DNA of 64,000 nt from Nipponacmea schrenckii. Its lineage: Eukaryota > Mollusca > Gastropoda > Lottiidae. The DNA lies in NCBI GenBank assembly GCA_030562195.1, contig CM060202.1, forward strand, positions 10,168,001 to 10,232,000. The letters are read 5' to 3'. Position numbers and translations under genes: made by a program. The notes under the pieces were generated by a model. That model saw only the letters and a list, made by a program, of their open reading frames with translations. It had not been told where the DNA came from and ran no database searches. Below are positions 12,115 through 23,250 of this stretch, piece by piece. How positions within the stretch are numbered: the stretch's first letter is position 1; each line of letters begins with the position of its first letter.

Positions 12115-15100
12115 GTATAGTTGTTAAATTTTTTCATTTTTTCTGTATCAACTAAATAGAATATGTCTATTCAGTGTGGTCCATGTATCACCCAAAAGGG
12201 GTTAACGTGGTTGAAATATCCTTGATGTAACTCCTTCAATGAGCCACCCAGAATATCAAGAAATCGAAGCATAATGTGAAAATAACCTTTCTGTTTAGTT
12301 GATGAGTAATTATCATGAGGCAATAAAAAAACAAAAAACAAAATGAATATAATCTTCAGTCATTGCCCACCTAAATCAGTGAATCACACCTTCAACCCCC
12401 ATATCACAACTTAAATAATAAACACACCCATATCAATTGAAAATATGTATTAATACAGGCCCCTTTTTATATGTGTAAAGATTTATATGTATGTTAATAT
12501 ATGTTCTATTATAGATTTATCCATTAGTATAATGGGTATTCAATATAAGTAATAACTTTTATTGCGTTGTATATTGGCGTCTAAGAAAAGTGAATATCGC
12601 CCCCATAATGGAATGGAATTAAAAGCAGATATTATTATGTACATTAACTCATGCATTAAGGACTATTGCTTTCAATAAAAAAGCCAACTTCGATGAAAAT
12701 GCGAAACACTGATGTTGAGCATGGGCATTAACTTTGAAAATAAGTAGGGTGCTTGTTCCACAAACAATTCCTTTACAGCTCTTAGAAGGATAGGTGTCTG
12801 CACTTTTACTCCCTCAATTTTCTGGACCTGTGCTCATAAAGCAATTCACAATGGCTATGTTACAATCTTTTATTCCCAGTTTCACCCTTAGCTTGTCCAT
12901 GTTTGTTTATCGACATCCCACATATCTACTTACCGGTAATACATTGAAATCATTTCTATGTTTAATAGGCCATTTCTTTTATTGGGATGTTTATATACAA
13001 TATACACATAATTATATACCATAGTAGTTCATCAAGTACATTTTCTTAATGCCCTTAAAATTACAAACTTAATGTATTATTTCTACTATGTGGTCAACCA
13101 TTATGTGAAATATTTAAAGAGGCAGAAATTCTAATATTTGTATATCTTATATGAATTGAAAGGGGTTTACATATTGAGATGAATCAATAAAAGAAGATTA
13201 ATCATTGGGAAAAAGAGTTGGTAGGTTTATTATATAAGATAATCTGAAATTTAGTAGTGGGCAGTATATATAAACAGATGGTCAAGAAGTATGCTTTTGT
13301 GTATATGCAGCATGAAAGGAATGTATGTGCGGTTATTTTGATTTAAGTCTTTATTCACTTTCAGTTGCTAACCATGCAAATTGGCTCGTTTCTTTAATAT
13401 CCTTAAGATTTTATAGTATACTGTCATTTATTGTTATCTATACTTATTATATTCCTCCACACATCTAGTTTTCTGTCCATTGGGGGAGAAGGGTTAACGC
13501 TAAGGACCATTCCTAAATGGTTTGAACCCTGGCTGTGATCCGTTAACATTAGTGTTTCTGCTTATGGTAACATTTTCTGTGACAATCCTCTATCTCATAA
13601 ATTTCTGACACATTCAAGTGGAAAGAACTATGATGGAACTGGGGTCAATGAAACAATTGATTCACATAAATTTATATTCAGAAATAAAAAAGTTAGACTT
13701 TTTCTTCCTTATGTTTTGATCTTTGATATCCTGTTGGATGCTAACTCATGAAGTTATCTGTACCAACCTGTATATCAGCTGTAAATATACAAAATATGAC
13801 CATTACTTTGTTTTATTTCTCTATTTGACATAGTCAAGATAAGTAATGATCAGTATAGGTACTGATATATAACGGGTGACTACAGGTACAATCCGATAGC
13901 AGTATTTTAATGCACAGTAACATGTTCTATAGTATGACTCAGAAATTGAGATGAATTAAAGAAAGTTTGTTTGAAGGTTTGGAGGCTACACCCCTTAACT
14001 TTAAGCACTATCTGGATTAAAATTATGGAATGTAGAAATAGAAGCAGATGACTTTAAACAAGAAATGTTAATTCCATTTTGGAATCTGCCAATACATGAA
14101 AGAACTTGAAATTGAAGGATCTAGGACCTGTTATGATTATTTAGAAAATACCATTATGAAACCCATTCTGAGTTTTGTCATTTTGTATTATTAAACATTA
14201 CATTTAAAAATTACATATATACTGGTACAATAATTATCGTGCTAAAACTAATATATTACACTGGTGTATGCAATTTCATTTTGGTTCCCAAATTACACTC
14301 ATTAATTTTGATTTATCCTGAAGAAACAATAGACTTTGATTTAAAAAATGTCAATTTCTGTAAGCCATTTAATCTACCACAGTGATTGAAGTCAAACATA
14401 TTGCGTCAAGTTATTGGACAAAAGTCATCAAGCAAACTAATTTTGGTCAATAAAATTTCAAGCTTCCTTAGACAAACTGATGAGAAAGTTAACAATTTCA
14501 ATACTCCAATCTTAAACTTTGACGTTCTTCTCAAATTAAATTGTTTTCGTACTGTTTTTACTACGTCATTTATATATGTTTTGTTACTTTCCTTTCATTT
14601 TGAAGTTAATAAATGTTTCCATTTCACCACTGTGTTTTTGTCAAATTTGTTCTTTTGGAATTAAAATAAAGGCGTAATAAAAGGTCTATTCAATTTTGTA
14701 TAATGCTATTCCAGGTTATTTGCAATTTACCTCAAGTTTTTCCGAGACAACATAAAACAAATTCAATATCATCAGAAGGGAAGTTTCAGACTTATAAATT
14801 AGTAGTTAAGAAAGTATTCATTTAAATTGAATTAAATTCAAGAAACATGTTGTTTCCTGCTTCATTAATCAACTTGAAAAAATTTGGAGTGAAATTTCTA
14901 AGGGTTTTATAAATTGTGCAATTTGTAAGAAACCAAATTTCAAGCCATCTTAAATTAGATAAGACAGGTCTCATCCATAAAACATGTTGCCTAAAAAAAA
15001 CAATGGCATGTTAAAATTAAAATATATAAGCAGTCCTTATTGAATATATATTTGTATTATATATTGATAAGAAATACAGTCTCCATTGGCATCTGCAGAG

Positions 15101-16500
15101 TTTCCGCAATTTTATTCCATTGAATGATCAATTTAATTTTGTAAGAACCTAAAGAAAAGCATCAAGTTTTATCCATTTTAACAAAACATACTGCAAACAG
15201 CTTGAGAATCTTTTGTTTGAAACTATCAATATCAGCTTGCAGGCAATATTTTTATTCAAAACATCTCAGTGACCAAAGTCAATATATCAAACGGTGACCA
15301 AAGAAAGTGCTAAAATCTTGATGAAAGCAGGTCTATTTTCTAACTATGTTTTCAGTGTTATTTAGATAAATTAATCAATGCTTTCTAATGGTGAGATTTC
15401 AAATTGTTTCTATGGAGTTTGTTGACACTCTAAATGAGATACAAATGAAACTCAATGTTATTGATGGTATTTTTTTCCATGTTTTTCCAATTTTTTTCAT
15501 GAATAGAAAAGTTTGTATTGTTCAGTAGTCAGAAAAGTTTGACAATTCTTATTGGTGATAAATTTAACTCAGATTTATTTTGGTGTCCTCGCCAGTGATT
15601 TATATTGGAATTATTGATATCAATTGATGTTGAACATTTGAAATATAGGTTAATGTCACTGCTATGGCAGAATTTCCCTCATTTCTGCATACCTAGTCTG
15701 TTTTTATTAGTTTTTTTTGCAATAATAAGATTCTATCACAAATACCATTTCGACCAAATGGAGTTTTTGCCATTCTAATGTCTTATATAGTCAGGTTACA
15801 GAACCAACATAACAGGCTATTGGTATGGAGTTATTGAAAGCTGTACCCAATACTCATACAAGATTATAAAACCACTTGAAAAGCCCTCTTATACATATTT
15901 ACAGGTGCACAATCTTTCATTCACCCTGCAATTTAGAACCCAGGATCTGAATATTATTATTATCATCTTTTTGATGACAAGACAGCACTCTATCCGTCTG
16001 AACCACATCCTCTATCTACTGATGATTTCTTGTTTCTTTATAATTTTCAATCAATATGAAGTGGAATCTAAATTGCCGTTGATGTACAACATTAAATAAT
16101 CTTGACCTAAAATAATTATTGATAAAAATTGTAAAGTAATGATGTTTTGTTTGTTGAATGGCGTTCAATTACATTTTATTGTTTTGATAAGTTGTCTTGT
16201 ACTAAACATGAAAACATTGTTGTACTGTTTCCAATCAATTCCTGACAATTACAATCTATTTCTAAATACATTTACAATCTTGAACTTTTCAAGGGGTCTC
16301 TTTAAGCAAAGCTAAATAACAACATACTAGCCAAGCTTAATTATATACTTTTGTAGAAGGTCATGCATGTCTTCAGGTGAATTATTCCATTCTATACATT
16401 ACCCATACTTAGTCTAAAATATGAGACAGGATTCACTTGCTGCACTTTGATAGTATATAACCTACAAAATTTAACTGTGAATTTGGATCTTTCTGAATTT
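12115..16500. other. AT-rich stretch, no gene seen
   Basis: About 4.4 kb without a recognised repeat, RNA gene or coding signal. The open frames at 12794, 14386 and 15905 (64-92 codons) are AT-biased and show no domain. Confidence 0.5.
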
Positions 16501-16505
16501 TGTCA

Positions 16506-16985
16506 TGGCTATTATTATTAAGATATATCATGGCTATTATTGTTAAAGATAATTCATAGCTAGTATTAAAGAAAAGTCATGGCTTCCATTAAAGGTAAGT
16601 CATGGCTAGTCACTATTATTATTAAAGACAAGTAACTATTATTAAAGGTAAGTCATGGCTATTATTATCAAATATAAGTCATGGCTTTTATTAAAGGTAA
16701 GTCATGGCTAGTCACTATTATTATTAAAGACAAGTAACTATTATTAAAGGTAAATCATGGCTATTATTATAGGCTATTATAAGATAGGTCACTATTACTA
16801 AAGATAAGTCATGGCTATCAAAGATTAGTCATGGCTATTATTACAGATAAGTCATGGCTATTATTATTAAAGACAAGTAACTATTATCAAAGGTAAGTCA
16901 TGGCTATTATTATTAAAGATAGGTAGCTATTACTAAAGCTAAAGATAAGTCATGGCTTTAATTACAGATAATTCATGGCTATTAT
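16506..16985 (+). repeat. irregular tandem repeat (GTCATGGCTATTATTA units)
   Basis: Units built from AAGTCATGGCTATTATTATT and AAAGACAAGTAACTATTATT recur about 15 times with variable length. One longer block (TAAGTCATGGCTAGTCACTA…) is present twice, near 16598 and 16699, about 101 bp apart. This points to unequal-exchange growth of a mixed array. Confidence 0.8.
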
Positions 16986-16989
16986 TAAA

Positions 16990-19080
16990 TTTAGTCAGTT
17001 TTTATGACAATGGTCACCATCCTTTACTGAAATAGACATCACAAGATAAAATAATAACCATGTCTTCAATAAACTGAATTACCATCATTTCTCTTGACAT
17101 TGTATTAGCATGTGCAAAAGCTACCTTCTAAATTGGAGAGTATTAAATCAGTAAAAAACTCAGTTAGTTCCCTAGTATAAGAGACTTTTCAGGTATATAA
17201 TGCTATCTTAGTTAAGACTCTTGGGACAACAATAAATCTTCTTCAACATTCCATTATTCTACAAGCACTTTCATCTCTGGTCAAGTTACTGGTTGACAGT
17301 TGTTCAAATTCTACTCTAAGAAAAAAACATTGAGCTAAGATTTTAGTTTTAAGAGATGAAGCCTTCTCTTTCATTTTCTTAATGCCACTAAGTAATCACT
17401 TTACAGAAACACTTTGTTTTTATTGAGAGATGCAATTACACTTCTGTATTCTTTACCACTAGGAGCGTGAAAGGATATTTTTGACGATGCCCTTTTAATG
17501 GGATCTCAACTTCAGGGTGACCAGTGGACGAGATTTGATCTATTGTCTCTGTCCATAGCGTGACCATTTATTTGTACGATTAAATGAAAGAAGACAAGTT
17601 GGACAATAGCATCAACTCATCTCCAAATCTCCTTCAACAGACGGACAGACTCTTGTCATAATTAAGCTTTTATTTTCTGTATTTTTTCTCTTGATCAGCA
17701 GATAAACTTGCCCATTCTACGCCTCAAGTTCATCGATCTGCAATTATTTCTTTAATTCCTTAAATTTCCTGTGGTTATTTTGAAATAAAAGGGTCTTGAT
17801 CCCTGAATAAAAACTTAAATGAGAAAATGATGTTATCACATGTTTGAATCTAACTAATCTTGGCTAGCTGGTAATTCTCAGTCCCCAAGGTTATCAAATT
17901 CAATGAAAATATTAATTCTCCTTCAAAAAATTCATCTGTTACATTTTGATGGGTTGTTAATAAATTGAATTCGTTTTATTTTTTTATCTTTTCTTTTATT
18001 CAAATCATGATATCACATTTTTATTTCCATCAAACTTCTTTTTTAGAAGTGCAAAGTTAAAAAGTTCATATTTAAATAAATATTAAAATTTAAAGCCCAA
18101 TATCATCCAAAAAGGCTTCTTACTTTCTGAAACATTAATTCATATGAATTGCTCAGAAAGTAGATGTGATCCAAATCCTTTGCTATCACCAATGAAGTAA
18201 GCTGTAATAACGATATTTCTTCTTTTTGTATGTTTTGTATCATTCTAATTGTATCATTCTAATTGTACAAAATTTTCTCTGTGATTCCAGTGTGGTTAAA
18301 ACTTCTTATATTTATATAAAATGTCATAAAACACTTAGTTTAGTCGATTTGCAAGACCAACAGATGGCTGACTGAAGTTCAAATTGAAGCTATCACATCC
18401 CTTAATATGTCTGAAACATATGATTTTATAACAGCCCAGATATTTCACACTTCAAACACTTTGCTTAAGAACCTGGAAAATATTAGAATTGCCTGCAATC
18501 ATAGTTGGTTAATAACTGTCAGAATTGATTACTGTATCCTATTGACATGGAAATTCAACGCATGTACTTTTAATATGGTGCATGTTCTATCTGTATCCAG
18601 ATGTTAAAATCACAGTAGAAATCAAAGTCTTCAACTCAAAATGGACATTGGCTATTGACATTAGGCACACGGACTGTCCACTCTAATGGTCATCACATAG
18701 CATATTTATTAAATCTAGTGGGGCCACTTCAACCCTTAATGAACCATCTTTTATTAACACTTCAAGTCTTATGACAAGTTTGACAGAAAAATTATTTTGT
18801 GCACTTTGTAGAATGTTAATATTTACACCACCTCTCGCTTCAGGACTTGACCATCTTCTGATCTTTCTGTCAATTTAGCATGACTCACTGAATGACCCAT
18901 TCTTCTGTCAAACCATGCCAACAAATATCCAAATTCTATGAATTTGGCAAATACTATTTTCACACACAAAAAAGTAGCATATCATGACTGACCATTGGAA
19001 ACCTAGTAATACCATATTCAATTTCAATGGGTATAGTTGGAAAGCTTTCAGAAACTCATATTCCTAGCTTGATTGTTAAA
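16990..19080. other. AT-rich stretch, no gene seen
   Basis: No supported feature up to the outer inverted-repeat element. Confidence 0.5.
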
Positions 19081-19130
19081 CTAATCTAAAATTTATTCTT
19101 TATAAGACATATAGAGGTAGGATTACTACA

Positions 19131-19236
19131 TTAAGAACTAAGAATATATGGATGTACTACCTCTGAATTTATTACATAGGCCCCCCCTACTACGTTTCGA
19201 AACACATGCCGGTAACGTTATCAAGTCAAAAAAAAA
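19131..19236 (+). repeat. outer inverted repeat, left arm
   Basis: TTAAGAACTAAGAATATATG and the following bases to TTATCAAGT are matched in reverse complement by 28155-28061. There is about a 10-base extra C-rich piece (GGCCCCCCC) and two or three substitutions. The arm ends inward in an A-rich run. Together the arms bracket the whole retroelement stack. Confidence 0.85.
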
Positions 19237-19243
19237 GAAAAAA

Positions 19244-19426
19244 AAATGAACATTACTGTAAGTAATGATTTTTGTGCTGGCGATCGTCTTTCGGTTTGTT
19301 TACCTTTTCAAATCTCGCAGACTATCGTGTTGCGAGATTGAATACAGCTATCATCCTCAGTCGTTGCTCATCCAGAGGACCCGACGGATCGCCAGCTAAA
19401 TTGTATTAGATTTAAGTTTTATTTTA
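19244..19426 (+). repeat. split direct repeat A1 (left end), with nested stem-loops
   Basis: Identical by eye to A2 at 27581-27763 over 183 bp. It contains CATTAC-TGTAA-GTAATG near its outer edge. An outer stem pairs CTGGCGATC (19277-19285) with GATCGCCAG (19387-19395), extendable by GTC/GAC across a one-base bulge. An inner stem pairs AATCTCGCA (19311-19319) with TGCGAGATT (19331-19339) over an 11-base loop. It probably also contains the element's promoter and RNA start, but no TATA box is obvious. Confidence 0.9.
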
Positions 19427-19574
19427 GTTTCTGGTTTATTTTACAATCTCTTTCGGGATAAGTACGTTTTATTCAATGTTTTAATTTGGGCAACGGCTGT
19501 TTTTATATCTTTCGTTTCGTTATCTGTGGTTTGTTTTTGGACGTGACCACGTGTTCTGAATTTGACTTACGACA

Positions 19575-20243
19575 ATGTCGTGTCCTCTGTATTCGGTGAA
19601 AGGAAATATTGAAAACGTTCCGGTACTTGAACCGGTTCGTGCCACTGTGTTTGGCACGTCACATGTAAAGCGTTTGGCTTCTTTTACTGTTAAAAAATCA
19701 AATCATGGCTTACACGAAAATTTGTGCAGAATCCGATACCACGGGTATGGGGGACTTTTAATTCGAAATGATCCCCATCGTCGTCTTTTTAAATCCAACT
19801 CTCGGGATTTTCTGGGAGAACATATTATTTTACTACAATTAGGTTCTAATGATTTATGTGATCCTAATTATGCACCAGTCAAGTTAGCTCGGGACATTTT
19901 TTCCTTTGCTCAATATGTGATTCATGGGTGGGGTCCCACACGTGTTGTTATTTTGCAAATTATAATGCGAGAGTCTGCACTTGATGTTGAATACAATAAA
20001 AGGGTATCCAATGCAAATTTAGAATTGCTCAGGTTATGTGCTGAATATGATGGTACCGATATTATTTATTGGAAACATAGGGGGTTGACTTGCCCCAGTA
20101 AGCCCGTTCATGCACCGGATGGTGTCCACCTCTCTTTGGCTGCAGGTTATCCTCTATATGTCAATAGTATCAGGAATGCAATTTTGAGGCAGATTAATCG
20201 TTCGTTCAGAATTTCGGACGCAGATACTATGGTTATAGTATAA
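19575..20243 (+). CDS. ORF1: SGNH-hydrolase-like protein of the Ngaro-like element
   Basis: The protein of 222 residues shows the conserved blocks of SGNH/GDSL esterases. The nucleophile block reads FGTSHVKR with Ser29; block III reads LGSNDL with Gly90 and Asn92; the final block reads PDGVHLS with Asp182 and His185, the expected catalytic pair. The GDS motif is replaced by GTS. Comparable SGNH hydrolase ORFs are known in Ngaro-type retroelements, where substrate and purpose are unresolved. It has no signal peptide or membrane segment. It lies upstream of the Gag-like ORF, separated by a 276-base spacer with three small hairpins, in the same frame class. The start is the first ATG after a long stop-rich leader. 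The catalytic set is intact, so an active enzyme is plausible. Confidence 0.85.
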   Translation: MSCPLYSVKGNIENVPVLEPVRATVFGTSHVKRLASFTVKKSNHGLHENLCRIRYHGYGGLLIRNDPHRRLFKSNSRDFLGEHIILLQLGSNDLCDPNYAPVKLARDIFSFAQYVIHGWGPTRVVILQIIMRESALDVEYNKRVSNANLELLRLCAEYDGTDIIYWKHRGLTCPSKPVHAPDGVHLSLAAGYPLYVNSIRNAILRQINRSFRISDADTMVIV

Positions 20244-20271
20244 CTGATAATTATTGGGAACTGATGTTGAG

Positions 20272-20391
20272 GACCTATCTGTGTTATAGGTAGAAAATTG
20301 TGTTTTGAAGACCTATCTGTGTTGTAGGCAGAGAATTTTGTGTTTTAGACTTAAACTTTACCATTCGGGAAGACCTATCTCTGTTGTAGGC
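20272..20391 (+). repeat. three repeated stem-loops between ORF1 and ORF2
   Basis: GACCTATCTGTGTT followed by ATAGGT or GTAGGC occurs at about 20272, 20310 and 20372. In the first copy ACCTAT (20273-20278) pairs perfectly with ATAGGT (20286-20291) over a 7-base loop; the others keep five pairs including G-U. It sits in the only long gap between ORFs of the element, so a role in translation of ORF2 or in RNA handling is possible but unproven. Confidence 0.6.
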
Positions 20392-20519
20392 ACATATTGC
20401 GTTTTAATCTTACTGGGACCCATCACTTTTGTAGCCAAGTTTGTTATTAGGCATAGCCTTGGTCGGTTGGTAGTTCATCATAGTGATGGGTCCTCAGGTA
20501 ATATGTTTTTCGTTTAAGG

Positions 20520-21698
20520 ATGCCGAAAAGAGCGCTTGTGTCATCAGATAATGAAGATGAGTTTGAGGCGACAACAGCAGAAGATCGCATAACTGACTTG
20601 ATGATTAGGAAGATGGTTAAGAGGGGTTTGATTTTTCAGCAACAGGACCTGTCTTCAGGCTCCGGGGTGTCTGCCAAGGGTAAAGCTAAGGCGCAAAATA
20701 GTTCAGCAGGTCCTTCAGATTTGGATACAGGGGCCTCTGGATCTCAACACAGGAAGCCTGGGACATCTGCCCCAGGGGCTGATAGCCCGGGGTCTGTTGA
20801 CCCTCAAACTGCGGGTACAGTGTTAGAGTTGGATGCTGAGCAGTTGTTTTCAAAAGGTACGAGTCATTCTCAAGATATTGAATTGTCTCCGTTTATGGGC
20901 ATAAGTATTTCCCAGCATGTGTCTGATAAGATAAAAGGTGATATTTGGGCAAATAAGTTCATTGACTTATCTTTATTACTCCCTGGGTCATCTGCACAAC
21001 AGTTGTCAGTAGATATTTGTGAATCAGGTGCTGAACCAGTTTTCAAGGTATGTTCCACTTCAAAGACGAGATTATTAACGCTTGGTAGTTGGCAGAAGGC
21101 CTTCCACATTTTTATAGACATACTAGTACAGAAGTCACCAAATTTAATTTCCCCGTTACTTGCATACGAATCTATTGTTATAGACTTGGCAAAATGTTAT
21201 GGTAATAATTCCTTCCTTTTTTACGACACTCAGTTTAGGACTTTGAAGCAGTCTCAAGATTATCCTTGGAATAGGATGCATCCAGAGCTGTGGCTACAGG
21301 CAACTACCTTATATTGTACTAAGGCATTGGGAAATAGGCAGGCGAATTCTAGTGGATCTAGTAGACATAAACCTCCGCATGCTTCGGCAAAGGCTAAGTC
21401 TTCCGTTCCTTTTTGCTTTGCGTTTAATTCGCAGTCTGGATGTAATAAGTCAGCGTGTACCTTTTTACATGTGTGCTCGAGATGCGGGTATGGTCATTCA
21501 GTTCAGACCTGTTATGCCAGGCAAAGCAATCCTCAATTTCCTGAATTGAAATTGGAGAATGTTGATCCTTCTGCAGTTGTGTCAGTAATGGCACCTGCTG
21601 ATAAAGGTTCAGTTGATCAGGCTCAGAAGTCTCAGTATTCATTTCGTCACAACCGTCCTAAAACCAACCAGGGTGCCAACTCCAGTGGTGCCAAGTAG
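20520..21698 (+). CDS. ORF2: Gag-like protein with zinc-binding tail
   Basis: A protein of 392 residues. The N-terminal third is acidic and low-complexity (Ser/Gly/Pro-rich, about residues 45-110). The middle (about 120-280) is a globular, hydrophobic-patterned region as expected of a DIRS Gag core. Near residues 299-333 a Cys/His cluster reads as a CCCH-like finger (Cys, Cys, Cys, His within CFAFN…CNKSACTFLH) followed directly by CSRCGYGHSVQTC, a zinc-knuckle-like C-x2-C-x3-H-x4-C. Such fingers bind the element RNA in related Gag proteins. It overlaps the RT ORF by 86 bases in another frame, so RT is likely made by frameshifting, re-initiation or a separate start. No close homologue can be named from sequence alone. 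Confidence 0.8.
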   Translation: MPKRALVSSDNEDEFEATTAEDRITDLMIRKMVKRGLIFQQQDLSSGSGVSAKGKAKAQNSSAGPSDLDTGASGSQHRKPGTSAPGADSPGSVDPQTAGTVLELDAEQLFSKGTSHSQDIELSPFMGISISQHVSDKIKGDIWANKFIDLSLLLPGSSAQQLSVDICESGAEPVFKVCSTSKTRLLTLGSWQKAFHIFIDILVQKSPNLISPLLAYESIVIDLAKCYGNNSFLFYDTQFRTLKQSQDYPWNRMHPELWLQATTLYCTKALGNRQANSSGSSRHKPPHASAKAKSSVPFCFAFNSQSGCNKSACTFLHVCSRCGYGHSVQTCYARQSNPQFPELKLENVDPSAVVSVMAPADKGSVDQAQKSQYSFRHNRPKTNQGANSSGAK

Positions 21699-23250
21699 AT
21701 TGTTTGAGGTGTTATCTGATTATGACCCACCAGAGTCCAGGTTTTTGGTGGATGGTTTTTCACAGGGGTTTCGTATACCATTTTTAGGGTCAAGACAGTT
21801 TGCTTTATGTCGTAACCATAGGTCTTGTACGGATAATGTGCCAATTTTCTTACAGAAAATCAATGCAGAGTTGGGCAAAGGTAGGATTATGGGGCCCTTT
21901 GCCAGTCCTCCATTTCCGAATCTGCACTGCTCACCATTGGGTATAATTCCGAAAAGTGAGCCAGGGGCTTTTCGGCTAATACATGATTTGTCATTTCCTC
22001 GAGGGGAATCAGTGAATGATGGTATTCCTGAAGAATTCAAGACTGTGAATTATGATAATATTGACAACGTTGTTGAAATCATAAATCAGTTAGGAAAAGG
22101 AACATTGATGGCCAAGTGTGACATCCAGGACGCATATCGTTTGATTCCCATTCATCCTGACGATTATCATTTATTAGGTTTTTCTGTTAATCTAGGTGAT
22201 GATGTTTGGTTTTTTGCTGACATGTGTTTGCCAATGGGCCTAAGTATGAGCTGCCAGACATTCGAGAGATTCAGTGGGGCCTTGCATTGGATTATGGAGG
22301 AAAAATTTAATGCCAATGTCAGTCACATGATTGATGACTTCTTTTTTGCTGGCCCTGCTGACTCTCCGGTCTGTCTGGACTCGCTCACTACCTTTTTGAA
22401 CTTGGCTAATTACCTGGGTATTCCGATAAAAGCATCAAAGACGGTGTGGCCGACCACAGTAATAACTATTTATGGCATTGAAGTAGATTCTCTGACAATG
22501 GAGCTTCGTTTACCGGTTGGGAAAGTTGAAAAAATGCGTGACTATGTTGTCAGATTTCTGGCCCTCAAAAAGGTTTCTCTGAGGGAGTTGCAGTCCCTTT
22601 TAGGACTCCTCAACTTTGCAACCTTGGTGGTAGTTCCTGGTCGGACTTTCTTGCGCCGCCTCTATGATTTAACTACAGGTGTCAGCAAGCCCTACTACAA
22701 AATAAGATTAACTAGTGTGGCAAAGTTGGACTTGCGGGCATGGTTAGTTTTCTTAGAGAGTTTTAATGGTCGTTCAACTTTTTTGAAAACTGATTGGTTG
22801 GGGTCAGATTCTCTTCAGCTATATACGGATGCTGCATCAACCAAGGGCTACGCAGCGGTACTTGGGTCAAAGTGGTTCTGGGGAGAATGGTCTGATTCGG
22901 CAAAGGTTTTTAGCATCAATGTTATGGAATTGTTTCCAATAGTTGTGGCTTTAGAACTTTGGGGTTCAAATTTACGCAATCATAAGATCTTGCTCCTGAC
23001 TGACAATACAACGGTAGTATTTGTTGTCAATAAGGCGACATCAAGGGCTCCAATACTTATGTCTCTTGTAAGGCGGTTAGTTGTAGCTTGCCTTCGTCAT
23101 AATATCCTGGTAAGGGCCAAGCACATCCCTGGAAAGACCAATCGTGTTGCTGATTGCTTGTCCCGATTTTCTTTTCAGGAGGCAAGGACCCTTGCTCCAT
23201 GGCTCGATGCAAATTCCCAAGTCGTTCCACCTCATTTATTGGTGATTTAA
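21613..23250 (+). CDS. ORF3: reverse transcriptase-RNase H
   Basis: A 545-residue frame. The RT domain spans about residues 90-300. It has the fingers/palm start SPLGIIPKSEPGAFRLIHDL; motif A AKCDIQDAY with Asp170; motif B-like LPMGLSMSCQTFERF; and motif C HMIDDFFF with Asp241 and Asp242 (M-I-D-D in place of Y-x-D-D, as in other DIRS elements). RNase H follows, with the acidic set Asp406 (LYTDAAS), Glu439 (NVMELFPI), Asp464 (LLTDNTT) and Asp514 (NRVADCLSR). All key residues are present and the frame is uninterrupted, so this ORF looks functional. It overlaps ORF2 upstream and the recombinase ORF downstream (97 bases), both in different frames. The true start may be later than the first ATG, since the first ~25 residues overlap Gag and are not conserved in character. 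Confidence 0.93.
   Translation: MIRLRSLSIHFVTTVLKPTRVPTPVVPSRLFEVLSDYDPPESRFLVDGFSQGFRIPFLGSRQFALCRNHRSCTDNVPIFLQKINAELGKGRIMGPFASPPFPNLHCSPLGIIPKSEPGAFRLIHDLSFPRGESVNDGIPEEFKTVNYDNIDNVVEIINQLGKGTLMAKCDIQDAYRLIPIHPDDYHLLGFSVNLGDDVWFFADMCLPMGLSMSCQTFERFSGALHWIMEEKFNANVSHMIDDFFFAGPADSPVCLDSLTTFLNLANYLGIPIKASKTVWPTTVITIYGIEVDSLTMELRLPVGKVEKMRDYVVRFLALKKVSLRELQSLLGLLNFATLVVVPGRTFLRRLYDLTTGVSKPYYKIRLTSVAKLDLRAWLVFLESFNGRSTFLKTDWLGSDSLQLYTDAASTKGYAAVLGSKWFWGEWSDSAKVFSINVMELFPIVVALELWGSNLRNHKILLLTDNTTVVFVVNKATSRAPILMSLVRRLVVACLRHNILVRAKHIPGKTNRVADCLSRFSFQEARTLAPWLDANSQVVPPHLLVI

Noticed and set aside
14470..14510. Second hammerhead ribozyme at CTGATGAG
   Set aside because: The core CTGATGAG is there, but no GAAAC with a compatible stem II follows within range.
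16506..16985. Series of real splice donors (GGTAAGT)
   Set aside because: The GTAAGT strings belong to the tandem repeat unit AAAGGTAAGTCATGG.
20870..22040. Minus-strand ORFs inside the Gag/RT region
   Set aside because: Shadows of the plus-strand retroelement genes, without own motifs.
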